Made by a program: the position numbers and the translations under genes
Origin: Anaerolineae bacterium
GTDB lineage: Bacteria > Chloroflexota > Anaerolineae > 4572-78 > J111
DNA: 7,165 nucleotides
Direction of reading: 5' to 3'
NCBI GenBank assembly: GCA_020433785.1
Contig: JAGRCC010000835.1
Span: 1 to 7,165 of the forward strand
Notes under the pieces: generated by a model
Databases searched by the model: none
Seen by the model: the letters and a program-made list of their open reading frames with translations, nothing else
Told to the model about the DNA's origin: nothing
Part shown: one piece after another, positions 1 through 6,070 of the stretch
How positions within the stretch are numbered: position 1 is the stretch's first letter
How the letters are laid out: every line of letters begins with the position of its first letter

Positions 1-43
1 TAATGGCCTGTTAAACAAGGTCTGCTCTGAATAGGAGCGGAAT

Positions 44-679
44 TTAACTATTTTCTGAATAGAAATCGGGGTACAAGGCGCGCAAACAGGAAGGACAGAT
101 GCCGTGGCTAAAATCGGCATCGGAGTGCTCTCTGATGTACACTTCAACTTCGTGCCAATATCCTTTGTCGTCGCGGATTTTTTTGCATTGGGCGCAAATC
201 GGTAGAAGACCCTTCAACGTTCTGATCTGGTCTAGGGCCGCTTGCAGTTCCTTGTTGCGGAGTTGGAGTGTCTCATTTAAGTGATCCAATTCCATCAAAT
301 CGCCAAAGCGAGCCATAGCGACGGTGATAGCAATTTGCAGATCTTTGGTATGGGGTGGTTTGCGCAGATAAGCCCCCACGCCGGCCTCACTGGCTTTGAG
401 AATTAACTCCGGGGTGTCATAGGCTGTTAAAATAACCACCGGGGTGGGGCAATACTGTTGAATTTCCTCAGCCGCTTCGATGCCGTTCAGATAAGGCATT
501 TCGATGTCCATCAAAACGACATCCGGCTGCACAGCGCGAGTCATATCCACCGCTTGGCGACCATCGGCCGCCTCACCTACGATGGTGTAGCCAGTCTGTT
601 CGAGCTTGCCTCGGATCATCTTGCTCACTAAGTAATCGTCTTCCGCGATCAAAACACCTATATACGCTTGATTTTTCAT
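44..679 (-). CDS. Response regulator: CheY-like receiver with C-terminal four-cysteine (CxxC...CxxC) tail
   Basis: This is a cytoplasmic response regulator of 211 residues. The receiver spans about residues 7-125. It has the acidic pocket E13/D14/D15, the phosphoacceptor D58 in LMDIEMP, the switch T85 in ILTAYD and the conserved K107 in RKPP, so it looks fully competent for phosphorylation. A helical, probably coiled-coil linker follows (about 128-156). The tail (157-205) reads LLPICAQCKKIRDDKGYW, then IREHSDADFSHGICPSC, with C162/C165 and C195/C198 spaced like a zinc-binding site. I know this tail from many response regulators and PAS proteins, but its function is not established to my knowledge. 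No helix-turn-helix, GGDEF or enzyme output is present. The gene starts 4 nt after the kinase stop with no strong Shine-Dalgarno, so translation is probably coupled to the kinase. The kinase is the obvious phosphodonor (inference). Nothing gene-like is seen in bases 1-43 downstream. Confidence 0.95.
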   Translation of the reverse strand: MKNQAYIGVLIAEDDYLVSKMIRGKLEQTGYTIVGEAADGRQAVDMTRAVQPDVVLMDIEMPYLNGIEAAEEIQQYCPTPVVILTAYDTPELILKASEAGVGAYLRKPPHTKDLQIAITVAMARFGDLMELDHLNETLQLRNKELQAALDQIRTLKGLLPICAQCKKIRDDKGYWHEVEVYIREHSDADFSHGICPSCLRALYPDFYSENS

Positions 680-683
680 AGTC

Positions 684-3578
684 TCATTTTTTTCGAATAG
701 AGAGTTTGTTCCGAGTTAAAGGTTCAAATTGAATAACGGCGACCGCCCCTTGATCGTTATGTAACGACAAACTCCCACGGAGGCTGCGGCTGACAATATT
801 CTGGATCAGATCAAAGCCAACGTTGTAAGCTTCCTGACGCTTCTGCAAAATTATCTCCGGAAACCCCGGTCCATTATCGCGAAATTCAAACTCAATGATC
901 TCTTGATTTCGCTCTGCCGGCAGCCGAATATCGACGGTTATTTGGGGAAGTTCGGTTATCTTTGAGAAGCCATGTTTGATAGCGTTAGTGGTCAATTCAT
1001 TTAAAACCATGGCTAAATAATGGGCTTGGGCAGGGGTGACCCGAACCGGCGAGGGAGAAATTTCAACAACAACATTTTGATACAAAGTTAACGCGTGGAT
1101 GGCCGAATGGATGATCTGTTCAGCCAGCTTGTCCAGTGAAAGCGGCGCCCATTCTCCATCTGATAACAGGCTGTGGACCGTAGCTAAGCTCTGCACCCGG
1201 TTAATTAATTCTTTGATGATGGCCTGGTACAGGGCGTGATCATTCACTTGGGTGCGGTTCTGCTCGGCATAAAGCAGGCCGATAATGGCCGATAAATTAT
1301 TTTTAACGCGATGATTGATTTCATCGAGCAGTACGGTTTTGGTCTTGGCATCTTGCTGTACCTGAGCAAAAAGCTGTGCATTTTCGATAGCTACTGTTGC
1401 TGTGGCCGCCAACGACTCGACTAATACCAGATCGGTGATGTTAAAGCGATTGACTTGTTCGTCTAACACGTGAAGAACGCCGATAACACCATAGCTGACC
1501 CGTTTGAGTGGTACACTAATGATGGATCGCAATGTTAAGCCAATGTGTTGATCCACCCCTTTAAAGTGACGCTGATCCGTCGCCAGGTCCGCTACAATGA
1601 GACTTTCTCCGGTTTGAGCTACCCAGCCGGCGATGCCTTCACCTGGAGCCAGACGCCAGCCCTGAACCGTTTCACGATGCGGTCCAATGGCTTGCCGGCA
1701 AACCAGTTCACCCAGGCCGGTTTTGGTTTTCGCCGTTTTGGGATCGATTAGCCAGATGGAGCTGGCCACGGCACCCAGTAAATGTTGGGCCTCTTTTAAG
1801 ACCGTCTGCAGCACTTCATCAAGGTCTAGACTAGAGCTTAATTTGCGACCGGCCCGGTTGAGGGCATCTAATTCTCGATTTCGCCGGCGCAGTACTTCAA
1901 TGGCTTGTTTTAAGGTCTCTTCCGCTAGACGTCGCTCGGTAATGTCTTTGCCGGTCGAGACAAAATGGGTAACCCGTCCTTCGGCATCCTTGATCGGGGT
2001 GATGGTTTGTTCTTCGTAGAAGAGCGTCCCATTTTTCTTTTTGTTGATGACAACTTCCCTAAAGACCTGTCCAGCATTGATGGTGTCCCACATCTGTTGG
2101 TAGAATTCCTTTTGATGCTGGTCCGATTTTAGGATACGAGGCGTTTTGCCGATAACGTCCGTCCCGGTAAACCCGGTTAGTTGGGTAAAGGCGGGGTTAA
2201 CATACTCGATGATGCCGGCGTTGTTGGTGATGATCATGTGATCGGCGGTTTGCTCAATGGCTCTGGAAAGTTTGCGGAGCAGTTCGTCTGTTTTCTTTCG
2301 GCGAGAAATATCAATGATTACGGCTAAAACGCCTAAAAACTGCCCACTTTCAAATAAGGGGCGGGCGCTAAATATAATGGGGATTTGTTCATCGGCCTTG
2401 GTAATGATAACGGTTTCATATTGGGCGGCATTTCCTTTAGTATACTGAGCTAATTCTAAAGAAACACGGTCGGTATAATTAGGGTGGATCAGCGTCAAAA
2501 TACGTTGATTGATGAGTTCATTGGGCTGATACCCCAGAATTTGAGCCCCCTTAGGATTGATAAATGAAATGCGGTGCTGGGCGTCTAAAATTAAAATCCC
2601 TTCTTCGATACTATTAACAATATTTTCATTAAAAAGACGCAGTTGGTTGGTCTCTTCATAGAGCCGCGCATTTTCGATAGCGACAGCCGCCGTAGCCGCC
2701 AGCGACTCAACTAATTCCTGATGGATTCGATCAAAGCGATCCACTGTTTCATCAACAATTTGAATCACACCAATGATTTTATCTTTAACCCGCAGCGGAA
2801 CACTGAGGATAGAGCGAAGATTAAGACCAGTTTGCTGATCGATACCTTTATAGTGGCGAATATCTTTTTGAACATCTGAGGCAATTATTGTTTGTCCGGT
2901 TTGAGCGACCCGACCGACTAAACCCTGGCCTATGGGTAAGCGCCAGCCTCGAACCGTATCACGTTGTGGCTCGGTCACTTGCCGGCAGATGACTTCATTC
3001 GTTTCAGAATCAATCAACCACGCCGAACAAGCGACGACATTCAAGGCTGATCTCATGTCTTCCAGAACACTGGTTAGCACCTGATCCAAATCATGGGTGG
3101 AAATGAATACCTGGCTAGCCCGGTTAAGTAACATCAGTTCATTGTTCCACCGTTCTGGGTTGGCTTTGATTTGTTGATGGGGGGGCATGCCCGGTTGTTT
3201 TGGTTGCGACTCTCTTTGATGGATTTGGAGCGCAAGCTCAATGGTGAGTTGAAACTGTTGAGGCGGGGATGAAATGAGAAGACAGCCAACGGCCGAAGTC
3301 TGGGTAAGACTAGGCAGCGTGGGCTTATCGACCTGAGGTGTTAAGTAGACAACGGGAATGTCAAAATGACGTAGGATTATTTCTGCGGTTTCTGGATGGT
3401 CTTTCTCTAGTCTTGTGTTCAACAGAATTAGATCCGGTCGTAAGTCATCTGCCAGCTTAATAACTTCCGGCCCGGAGGTGACACAGGCAAGGACCTGATA
3501 TCCTAACCGCTCTAAATTTTGCCTGATCAATTCCGAACTAATGTCGTCATCAGCAATGATTAGGCGAGCATTGGGCAT
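684..3578 (-). CDS. Multi-sensor histidine kinase: pseudo-receiver-GAF-PAS-PAS-GAF-HisKA_2-HATPase
   Basis: This is a soluble sensor kinase of 964 residues with no membrane segment. The order is: receiver-like domain (about 1-120), GAF1 (about 150-308), PAS1 (about 312-428), PAS2 (about 437-553), GAF2 (about 573-738), HisKA_2 dimerisation/phosphoacceptor region (about 743-820) and HATPase_c (about 845-953). The phosphoacceptor is H756 in EINHRVKNNL, the HisKA_2-type H-box. The ATP lid and pocket show N860/N865 in NELTTNAIKHG and D901/G903/G905 in DNGPGF. The receiver keeps D10-D12 and T80 but has N54 at the phosphoacceptor position (NTRLE), and Ser where the conserved Lys is expected (LLISSPP), so it should not accept phosphate by the normal route. 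GAF1 and GAF2 are clear internal duplicates (for example GWRLPIGQGLVGRVAQTG against GWRLAPGEGIAGWVAQTG). PAS/GAF ligands cannot be read from the sequence. The start at 3578 has AAAGGA 8 nt upstream (3587-3592). The regulator gene follows after 4 nt. The domain identities are secure; the signal sensed is unknown. Confidence 0.97.
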   Translation of the reverse strand: MPNARLIIADDDISSELIRQNLERLGYQVLACVTSGPEVIKLADDLRPDLILLNTRLEKDHPETAEIILRHFDIPVVYLTPQVDKPTLPSLTQTSAVGCLLISSPPQQFQLTIELALQIHQRESQPKQPGMPPHQQIKANPERWNNELMLLNRASQVFISTHDLDQVLTSVLEDMRSALNVVACSAWLIDSETNEVICRQVTEPQRDTVRGWRLPIGQGLVGRVAQTGQTIIASDVQKDIRHYKGIDQQTGLNLRSILSVPLRVKDKIIGVIQIVDETVDRFDRIHQELVESLAATAAVAIENARLYEETNQLRLFNENIVNSIEEGILILDAQHRISFINPKGAQILGYQPNELINQRILTLIHPNYTDRVSLELAQYTKGNAAQYETVIITKADEQIPIIFSARPLFESGQFLGVLAVIIDISRRKKTDELLRKLSRAIEQTADHMIITNNAGIIEYVNPAFTQLTGFTGTDVIGKTPRILKSDQHQKEFYQQMWDTINAGQVFREVVINKKKNGTLFYEEQTITPIKDAEGRVTHFVSTGKDITERRLAEETLKQAIEVLRRRNRELDALNRAGRKLSSSLDLDEVLQTVLKEAQHLLGAVASSIWLIDPKTAKTKTGLGELVCRQAIGPHRETVQGWRLAPGEGIAGWVAQTGESLIVADLATDQRHFKGVDQHIGLTLRSIISVPLKRVSYGVIGVLHVLDEQVNRFNITDLVLVESLAATATVAIENAQLFAQVQQDAKTKTVLLDEINHRVKNNLSAIIGLLYAEQNRTQVNDHALYQAIIKELINRVQSLATVHSLLSDGEWAPLSLDKLAEQIIHSAIHALTLYQNVVVEISPSPVRVTPAQAHYLAMVLNELTTNAIKHGFSKITELPQITVDIRLPAERNQEIIEFEFRDNGPGFPEIILQKRQEAYNVGFDLIQNIVSRSLRGSLSLHNDQGAVAVIQFEPLTRNKLSIRKK

Positions 3579-3586
3579 AATATACG

Positions 3587-3592
3587 TCCTTT
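3587..3592 (-). promoter_or_regulatory. Shine-Dalgarno of the sensor kinase gene
   Basis: On the minus strand AAAGGA lies 8 nt before the kinase ATG, which supports that start. A TATATT lies directly against the ATG, but it would put transcription inside the gene and is not read as its promoter. Confidence 0.7.
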
Positions 3593-3606
3593 AAAGATCC
3601 TATTCA

Positions 3607-3630
3607 AACCGGCGCTAAGGCATGCCGGTT
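3607..3630 (-). other. Perfect 7-bp inverted repeat in the kinase operon leader
   Basis: AACCGGC (3607-3613) and GCCGGTT (3624-3630) pair perfectly around a 10-nt loop. The hairpin lies about 30 nt before the kinase start and inside the leader made from the 3724-3751 promoter. No T-run follows on either strand, so it is not a standard intrinsic terminator. It could slow read-through from galT, act as an attenuator, or be a DNA operator. The choice between these is open. Confidence 0.45.
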
Positions 3631-3723
3631 GATTTTGGATCTGAACGTTCTATTGTTAAAGTAGCAGAAAGTTATTAGATCGGCTGACGCACTACGATAT
3701 ATATAAGGAAAAGCCTTGATAAA

Positions 3724-3751
3724 ATTATATAGGCGGATGAATTTTATTCAA
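3724..3751 (-). promoter_or_regulatory. Predicted sigma70-type promoter of the kinase-regulator operon
   Basis: Read on the minus strand, a -35 box TTGAAT (3746-3751, 4/6 to TTGACA) and a perfect -10 box TATAAT (3724-3729) are separated by 16 bp. Transcription would start near 3717 and give an untranslated leader of about 140 nt before the kinase ATG at 3578. The promoter sits directly behind the galT stop codon, so the signalling operon probably has its own promoter and does not depend on galT transcription. Prediction from consensus only. Confidence 0.6.
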
Positions 3752-3755
3752 GTAT

Positions 3756-4802
3756 TTAAACGGTGTCGGCCTCTTTGTAATGTTTGTCGGGTAAATCTTG
3801 CAACCGTTTAGCCGCCTGTTCCGGCGTTAAATCGCGTTGGGGTTCGCCCAGCATCTCATATCCCACCATGAATTTTTTGACAGTGGCCGAACGCAGCAGT
3901 GGTGGATAGAAATGGGCATGGAGCTGCCAGTAGGAATAATCTTCTGAATCGGTCGGCGCGCCGTGCCAGCCCATTGAATAAGGAAACGAAGCTTCAAAAA
4001 GGTTATCATATTTAGACAACAGGCGCTTTAGAATATCGGCCAGCGCATCTCGTTCAGGGTCAGTCAGATCGGTTAAGCGTAGCACGTGGCGCTGCGGCAA
4101 CAGCATGGTTTCAAACGGCCACATAGCCCAATAAGGCATAACGGCCAGCCAATGCTCGTTTTTGACAATGACTCGCGCCTGCTGTTCAAGTTCAAGCCGG
4201 GCATAATCGAGCAGCAGCGGAGCGCCATGCTTTTCATAATAAGCTTGTTGATGCAGGTCCTCTTTTTTAGGCTCATTCGGCAGCGACTGCTGGCCCCAGA
4301 CTTGCCCGTGAGGATGGGGATTCGAGCAGCCCATAATGGCTCCCTTATTTTCAAAAATCTGGACCCAGCGATAAGTCCGGCCCAACTCGGCAATCTGTGC
4401 GGCCCACACATCCACCACCTGCCGGATGGCGCTCACCGGCATTTCCGGCAGTGTCAGATTGTGTTGGGGTGAAAAGCAGATGACCCGGCAAACGCCTTGC
4501 TCACTTTTGGCTCGCAGTAAGCCGTGCAGCGAAACTTCACCCGCCGGTGTATCGGCCAGCAGCGATGAAAAATCATTTTGGAAGACGTAGGTGCTTTGAT
4601 AGGCGGGATTGCGCTCACCCCCCGACCGCTCATTGCCGGGGCAGAGATAACATTTTGGGTCATACGCGGGGCGCGTATCTTGGGGTGGTTTTTCTATCTG
4701 GCCTTGCCAGGGACGCTTGGTGCGGTGCGGCGCGACCACAATCCATTCGCCGGTAAGCGGATTGTAGCGACGGTGAGAATGATCGGCTGGGTGGAAAGTC
4801 AT
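3756..4802 (-). CDS. galT: Galactose-1-phosphate uridylyltransferase
   Basis: This cytosolic Leloir-pathway enzyme exchanges UMP between UDP-glucose and galactose-1-phosphate, giving glucose-1-phosphate and UDP-galactose, through a uridylyl-histidine intermediate. The protein has 348 residues, the same length as E. coli GalT, and key residues fall one position earlier. The active-site motif is NPHPHGQVW, with H163, nucleophile H165 and Q167. The structural zinc ligands would be C51, C54 (CYLC), H114 and H163. The second metal site would be E181, H280 (WHGAP), H295 and H297 (QLHAHFYPP). No key residue is missing. The start at 4802 has a strong GAGGAG (4808-4813) 5 nt upstream. No galK, galE, galM or transporter gene is in the window, so the enzyme may serve sugar-nucleotide exchange or work with galactose genes elsewhere. 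I see no convincing promoter just upstream, only a near-palindrome at 4841-4860. The identification is secure. Confidence 0.97.
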   Translation of the reverse strand: MTFHPADHSHRRYNPLTGEWIVVAPHRTKRPWQGQIEKPPQDTRPAYDPKCYLCPGNERSGGERNPAYQSTYVFQNDFSSLLADTPAGEVSLHGLLRAKSEQGVCRVICFSPQHNLTLPEMPVSAIRQVVDVWAAQIAELGRTYRWVQIFENKGAIMGCSNPHPHGQVWGQQSLPNEPKKEDLHQQAYYEKHGAPLLLDYARLELEQQARVIVKNEHWLAVMPYWAMWPFETMLLPQRHVLRLTDLTDPERDALADILKRLLSKYDNLFEASFPYSMGWHGAPTDSEDYSYWQLHAHFYPPLLRSATVKKFMVGYEMLGEPQRDLTPEQAAKRLQDLPDKHYKEADTV

Positions 4803-4840
4803 GACATCTCCTCTGCTTGTAACTTGAAATTGAATTTTAA

Positions 4841-4860
4841 TTGTGTTCAGTAGACCACAA
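4841..4860. promoter_or_regulatory. 20-bp near-palindrome upstream of galT (possible operator)
   Basis: The half-site TTGTGTTCAG (4841-4850) and the reverse complement of the other half, TTGTGGTCTA, agree at 7 of 10 positions, with a perfect TTGTG/CACAA outer core. It lies 38 bp before the galT start, where a repressor or activator site would be plausible. I do not recognise the regulator, and a single copy cannot establish a binding site. Confidence 0.25.
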
Positions 4861-4868
4861 TGTTCCTG

Positions 4869-4982
4869 TTAAGCCTTTGATAGGCAGGGCCAACTCAAGG
4901 GGTAGTGGTTTACTGGTTTCAGTAAATGGTTAAGTGGTGGTCGACTACCACGCCGTCATGCTCTCACATTAAACCTTTGATA
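4869..4982. repeat. Direct repeat pair, 14 bp, spaced exactly 100 bp
   Basis: TTAAGCCTTTGATA (4869-4882) and TTAAACCTTTGATA (4969-4982) match at 13 of 14 positions and are exactly 100 bp apart. The second copy runs into the palindrome TTGATATCAA (4977-4986), and another TTGATA lies at 5006-5011. Hairpins lie between the copies. Binding sites for one protein or remnants of a duplication are both possible. Chance is not excluded in AT-rich DNA. Confidence 0.4.
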
Positions 4983-5104
4983 TCAATGGTACTCTTGTCG
5001 CTGTATTGATAAAGTGTCTATTGTTGTAATGTACGTTTGGTTATCGTGGGTTATCTAACACACGGTGGGTTTTGATGGATACCATCAACTGGTAATCATC
5101 TAAA

Positions 5105-5224
5105 GAGTGGCGGAAAAACGGTTGCAGTTTGTAATAAGCCTTTTAGGACGGTATCGTCGCTAAAGCCATTACGGCAGGTCTTTAGGTTTTGAGGGAGTGA
5201 TGCACTCAAGGATGCGCCACTCCC
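5105..5224. other. Foldable block with mutually exclusive stems
   Basis: An outer 8-bp perfect inverted repeat, GAGTGGCG (5105-5112) and CGCCACTC (5215-5222), encloses smaller stems: GACG/CGTC with loop GTAT (5147-5158), flanked by TTTTA/TAAAG (5141-5145 and 5161-5165), and GAGTG/CACTC (5195-5207). A competing 7-bp stem GGGAGTG/CACTCCC (5193-5199 and 5218-5224) uses the same right arm. The block begins about 20 nt past the stop of the small gene on its strand, where a terminator would be expected, but no T-run follows on either strand. It may be a 3'-end or processing structure, or part of a small RNA. Low certainty. Confidence 0.35.
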
Positions 5225-5244
5225 CGAAGCTATAATTCCTCAAC

Positions 5245-5655
5245 TCAATCTGAGCCAATGGTTCCTGGGGCATCTAGATCCTCAGGAGGCGTCTCGGTAT
5301 CCATCCATTCCTGGGCATCGAGGCCACCTGATGGAATTTTATCACTTACGTAGCTATATTTTTTAGCGGAGTGAGGTTCGGTAATATCCTGTGGGGGTGT
5401 ATCGGTGCTTAGCCACTCTTGAGAACTTAACCCTCCACCGGCTGAATGAATCGAGCTGATATACCCGCAGTTAAAATCAACATTTAACGTATCGGCCAGA
5501 CCGGCCGCTATCAGTGTTTGTTTGGCCATTTCTGAGATTTTGTTGGTTAACTGTTGAGCTTCGTCATCTCCACTGATTAATTTATCTCGAATAGCACGTA
5601 AAGTGTCTTCGTTAGCTTTTAAGGTTATCCGCAGATCTAAATTAGCTTCTGTCAT
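5245..5655 (-). CDS. Unrecognised small protein with two C-terminal GGLxxQEWxxTxTPPxD repeats
   Basis: I do not recognise this 136-residue protein. The N-terminal half (about 5-58) is polar and mostly helical in appearance after a short LDLRITL strand. It has no signal peptide and no membrane segment. The C-terminal half holds two related units: residues 74-91 (GGLSSQEWLSTDTPPQDI) and 110-127 (GGLDAQEWMDTETPPEDL), identical at 11 of 18 positions. The similarity extends upstream (YIS against YVS). Eight of the 11 shared residues use different codons, so the protein sequence has been kept while the DNA diverged. There is one Cys (C63), and the protein ends in an acidic tail. I chose the second ATG (5655), because AGGGAG lies 6 nt before it, whereas the upstream in-frame ATG at 5670 has no ribosome site. 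A precursor peptide with repeated cores after a helical leader is one possibility. A scaffold or adaptor carrying two copies of a binding motif is another. No modifying enzyme or transporter gene is beside it. That it is a gene is likely; its function is unknown. Confidence 0.8.
   Translation of the reverse strand: MTEANLDLRITLKANEDTLRAIRDKLISGDDEAQQLTNKISEMAKQTLIAAGLADTLNVDFNCGYISSIHSAGGGLSSQEWLSTDTPPQDITEPHSAKKYSYVSDKIPSGGLDAQEWMDTETPPEDLDAPGTIGSD
5275..5436 (-). repeat. Two diverged in-frame repeat units within the small gene
   Basis: The units lie at 5383-5436 (residues 74-91) and 5275-5328 (residues 110-127), with 18 residues between them. Consensus: GGL-x-x-QEW-x-x-T-x-T-PP-x-D. Non-identical positions are conservative (L/M, D/E, Q/E, I/L). 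Codons at the shared Gly, Leu, Gln, Glu, second Thr and Pro residues differ, which points to an old duplication held by selection on the peptide. Confidence 0.85.
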
Positions 5656-5878
5656 TGTTAACTCCCTCATTAAAACGTTTAACTATCATTAAAGTAAGAT
5701 GGGCCTTGGCAACGGAAAGACTGATTAATTCTTGCCAACGTACGGCATCGTTAATTTTACTCCCGATACCCGCATCGCAAAATTTTAGTAAACTTCTCTT
5801 GGAACCGGTGCCCGGAACTTTGGCGAGTCCTCTAAATATTTCTTCATTGCATAACGATATGTTATAATTTCCATGAGC
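5642..5878 (-). pseudogene. Possible gene remnant: 78-codon open frame without a start codon, overlapping the small gene
   Basis: Between a stop at 5879-5881 and a stop at 5642-5644 the minus strand is open for 78 codons. The last stretch reads RSLLKFCDAGIGSKINDAVR, then WQELISLSVAKAHLTLMIVK, which looks like a folded helical protein. The frame has no ATG, GTG or TTG before a late Met at residue 64. Its stop lies 14 nt inside the following gene, a typical overlap between coupled genes. Two other frames just upstream hold short ORFs with ATG starts (including ATG at 5873-5875, 29 codons), as a decayed or frameshifted gene would show. I recognise no family. It could also be noncoding DNA that is open by chance. 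Confidence 0.3.
5662..5667 (-). promoter_or_regulatory. Shine-Dalgarno that decides the start of the small gene
   Basis: On the minus strand AGGGAG lies 6 nt before the ATG at 5655. It falls inside the five-codon extension that the earlier ATG at 5670 would add, so translation most likely begins at 5655. Confidence 0.8.
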
Positions 5879-6064
5879 TTAAGTTTTTATCAAAGCGACA
5901 TGAAACTATCTGTAGTTGCCCCAAGCCGTCTATTTTAGATATCAAATAAAGTAGCCATAACTGTCTTCCCATCCTAAATATACGTTTTAATATTGATGTC
6001 AATGGTATGAGCCATACTAACCCGATTGATTTAGAGTAGACAATCTCTCTTATTTAAGATTTTA

Positions 6065-6070
6065 AAGGAG
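6065..6070 (+). promoter_or_regulatory. Shine-Dalgarno of the terC-family gene, long spacing
   Basis: AAGGAG lies 12 nt before the ATG at 6083, a longer gap than usual (5-9 nt). No other in-frame start codon lies closer, so 6083 remains the best start. Confidence 0.6.

Larger units (their letters stand above)
4803..5244. other. 442-nt spacer between galT and the small repeat-protein gene, rich in inverted repeats
   Basis: I find no convincing gene here on either strand. The spacer contains a near-palindrome (4841-4860), a direct-repeat pair (4869-4882 and 4969-4982), and these hairpins: TTTACTG/CAGTAAA with loop GTTT (4909-4926), GTGGT/ACCAC (4937-4951), a palindrome TTGATATCAA (4977-4986) and TTGATGG/CCATCAA with a 3-nt loop (5072-5088). 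A larger foldable block lies at 5105-5224. It would be the 3' untranslated region of the small gene and the 5' region of galT. An RNA role is possible but not shown. Confidence 0.5.

Noticed and set aside
1687..2019. Plus-strand 110-codon reading frame opposite the kinase
   Set aside because: Antisense shadow of the GAF2/PAS2 coding region: Arg/Ser-rich and without a ribosome site.
3579..3606. TTGAAT-17 bp-TATATT promoter abutting the kinase ATG
   Set aside because: The -10 box touches the start codon, so transcription would begin inside the gene. The good ribosome site at 3587-3592 implies a leader, and a better promoter exists at 3724-3751.
4086..4472. Plus-strand reading frame of 128 codons opposite galT
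   Set aside because: It is antisense to a fully conserved galT coding sequence, and its start has no Shine-Dalgarno support.
4578..4853. Plus-strand 91-codon reading frame running out of galT
   Set aside because: It is mostly antisense to galT, and the part beyond galT is low-complexity AT-rich translation with no family signal.
5193..5224. Intrinsic terminator for the small repeat-protein gene
   Set aside because: The GGGAGTG/CACTCCC stem is in the right place, but its loop is 18 nt and the minus-strand sequence after it lacks a T-run.
5655..5670. Five-residue N-terminal extension of the small protein from ATG 5670
   Set aside because: The Shine-Dalgarno AGGGAG lies inside this extension and serves the ATG at 5655. 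Nothing comparable precedes 5670.
5655..5867. Plus-strand 70-codon reading frame
   Set aside because: It starts at a TTG without a ribosome site, lies opposite the better minus-strand frame, and has no recognisable motif.
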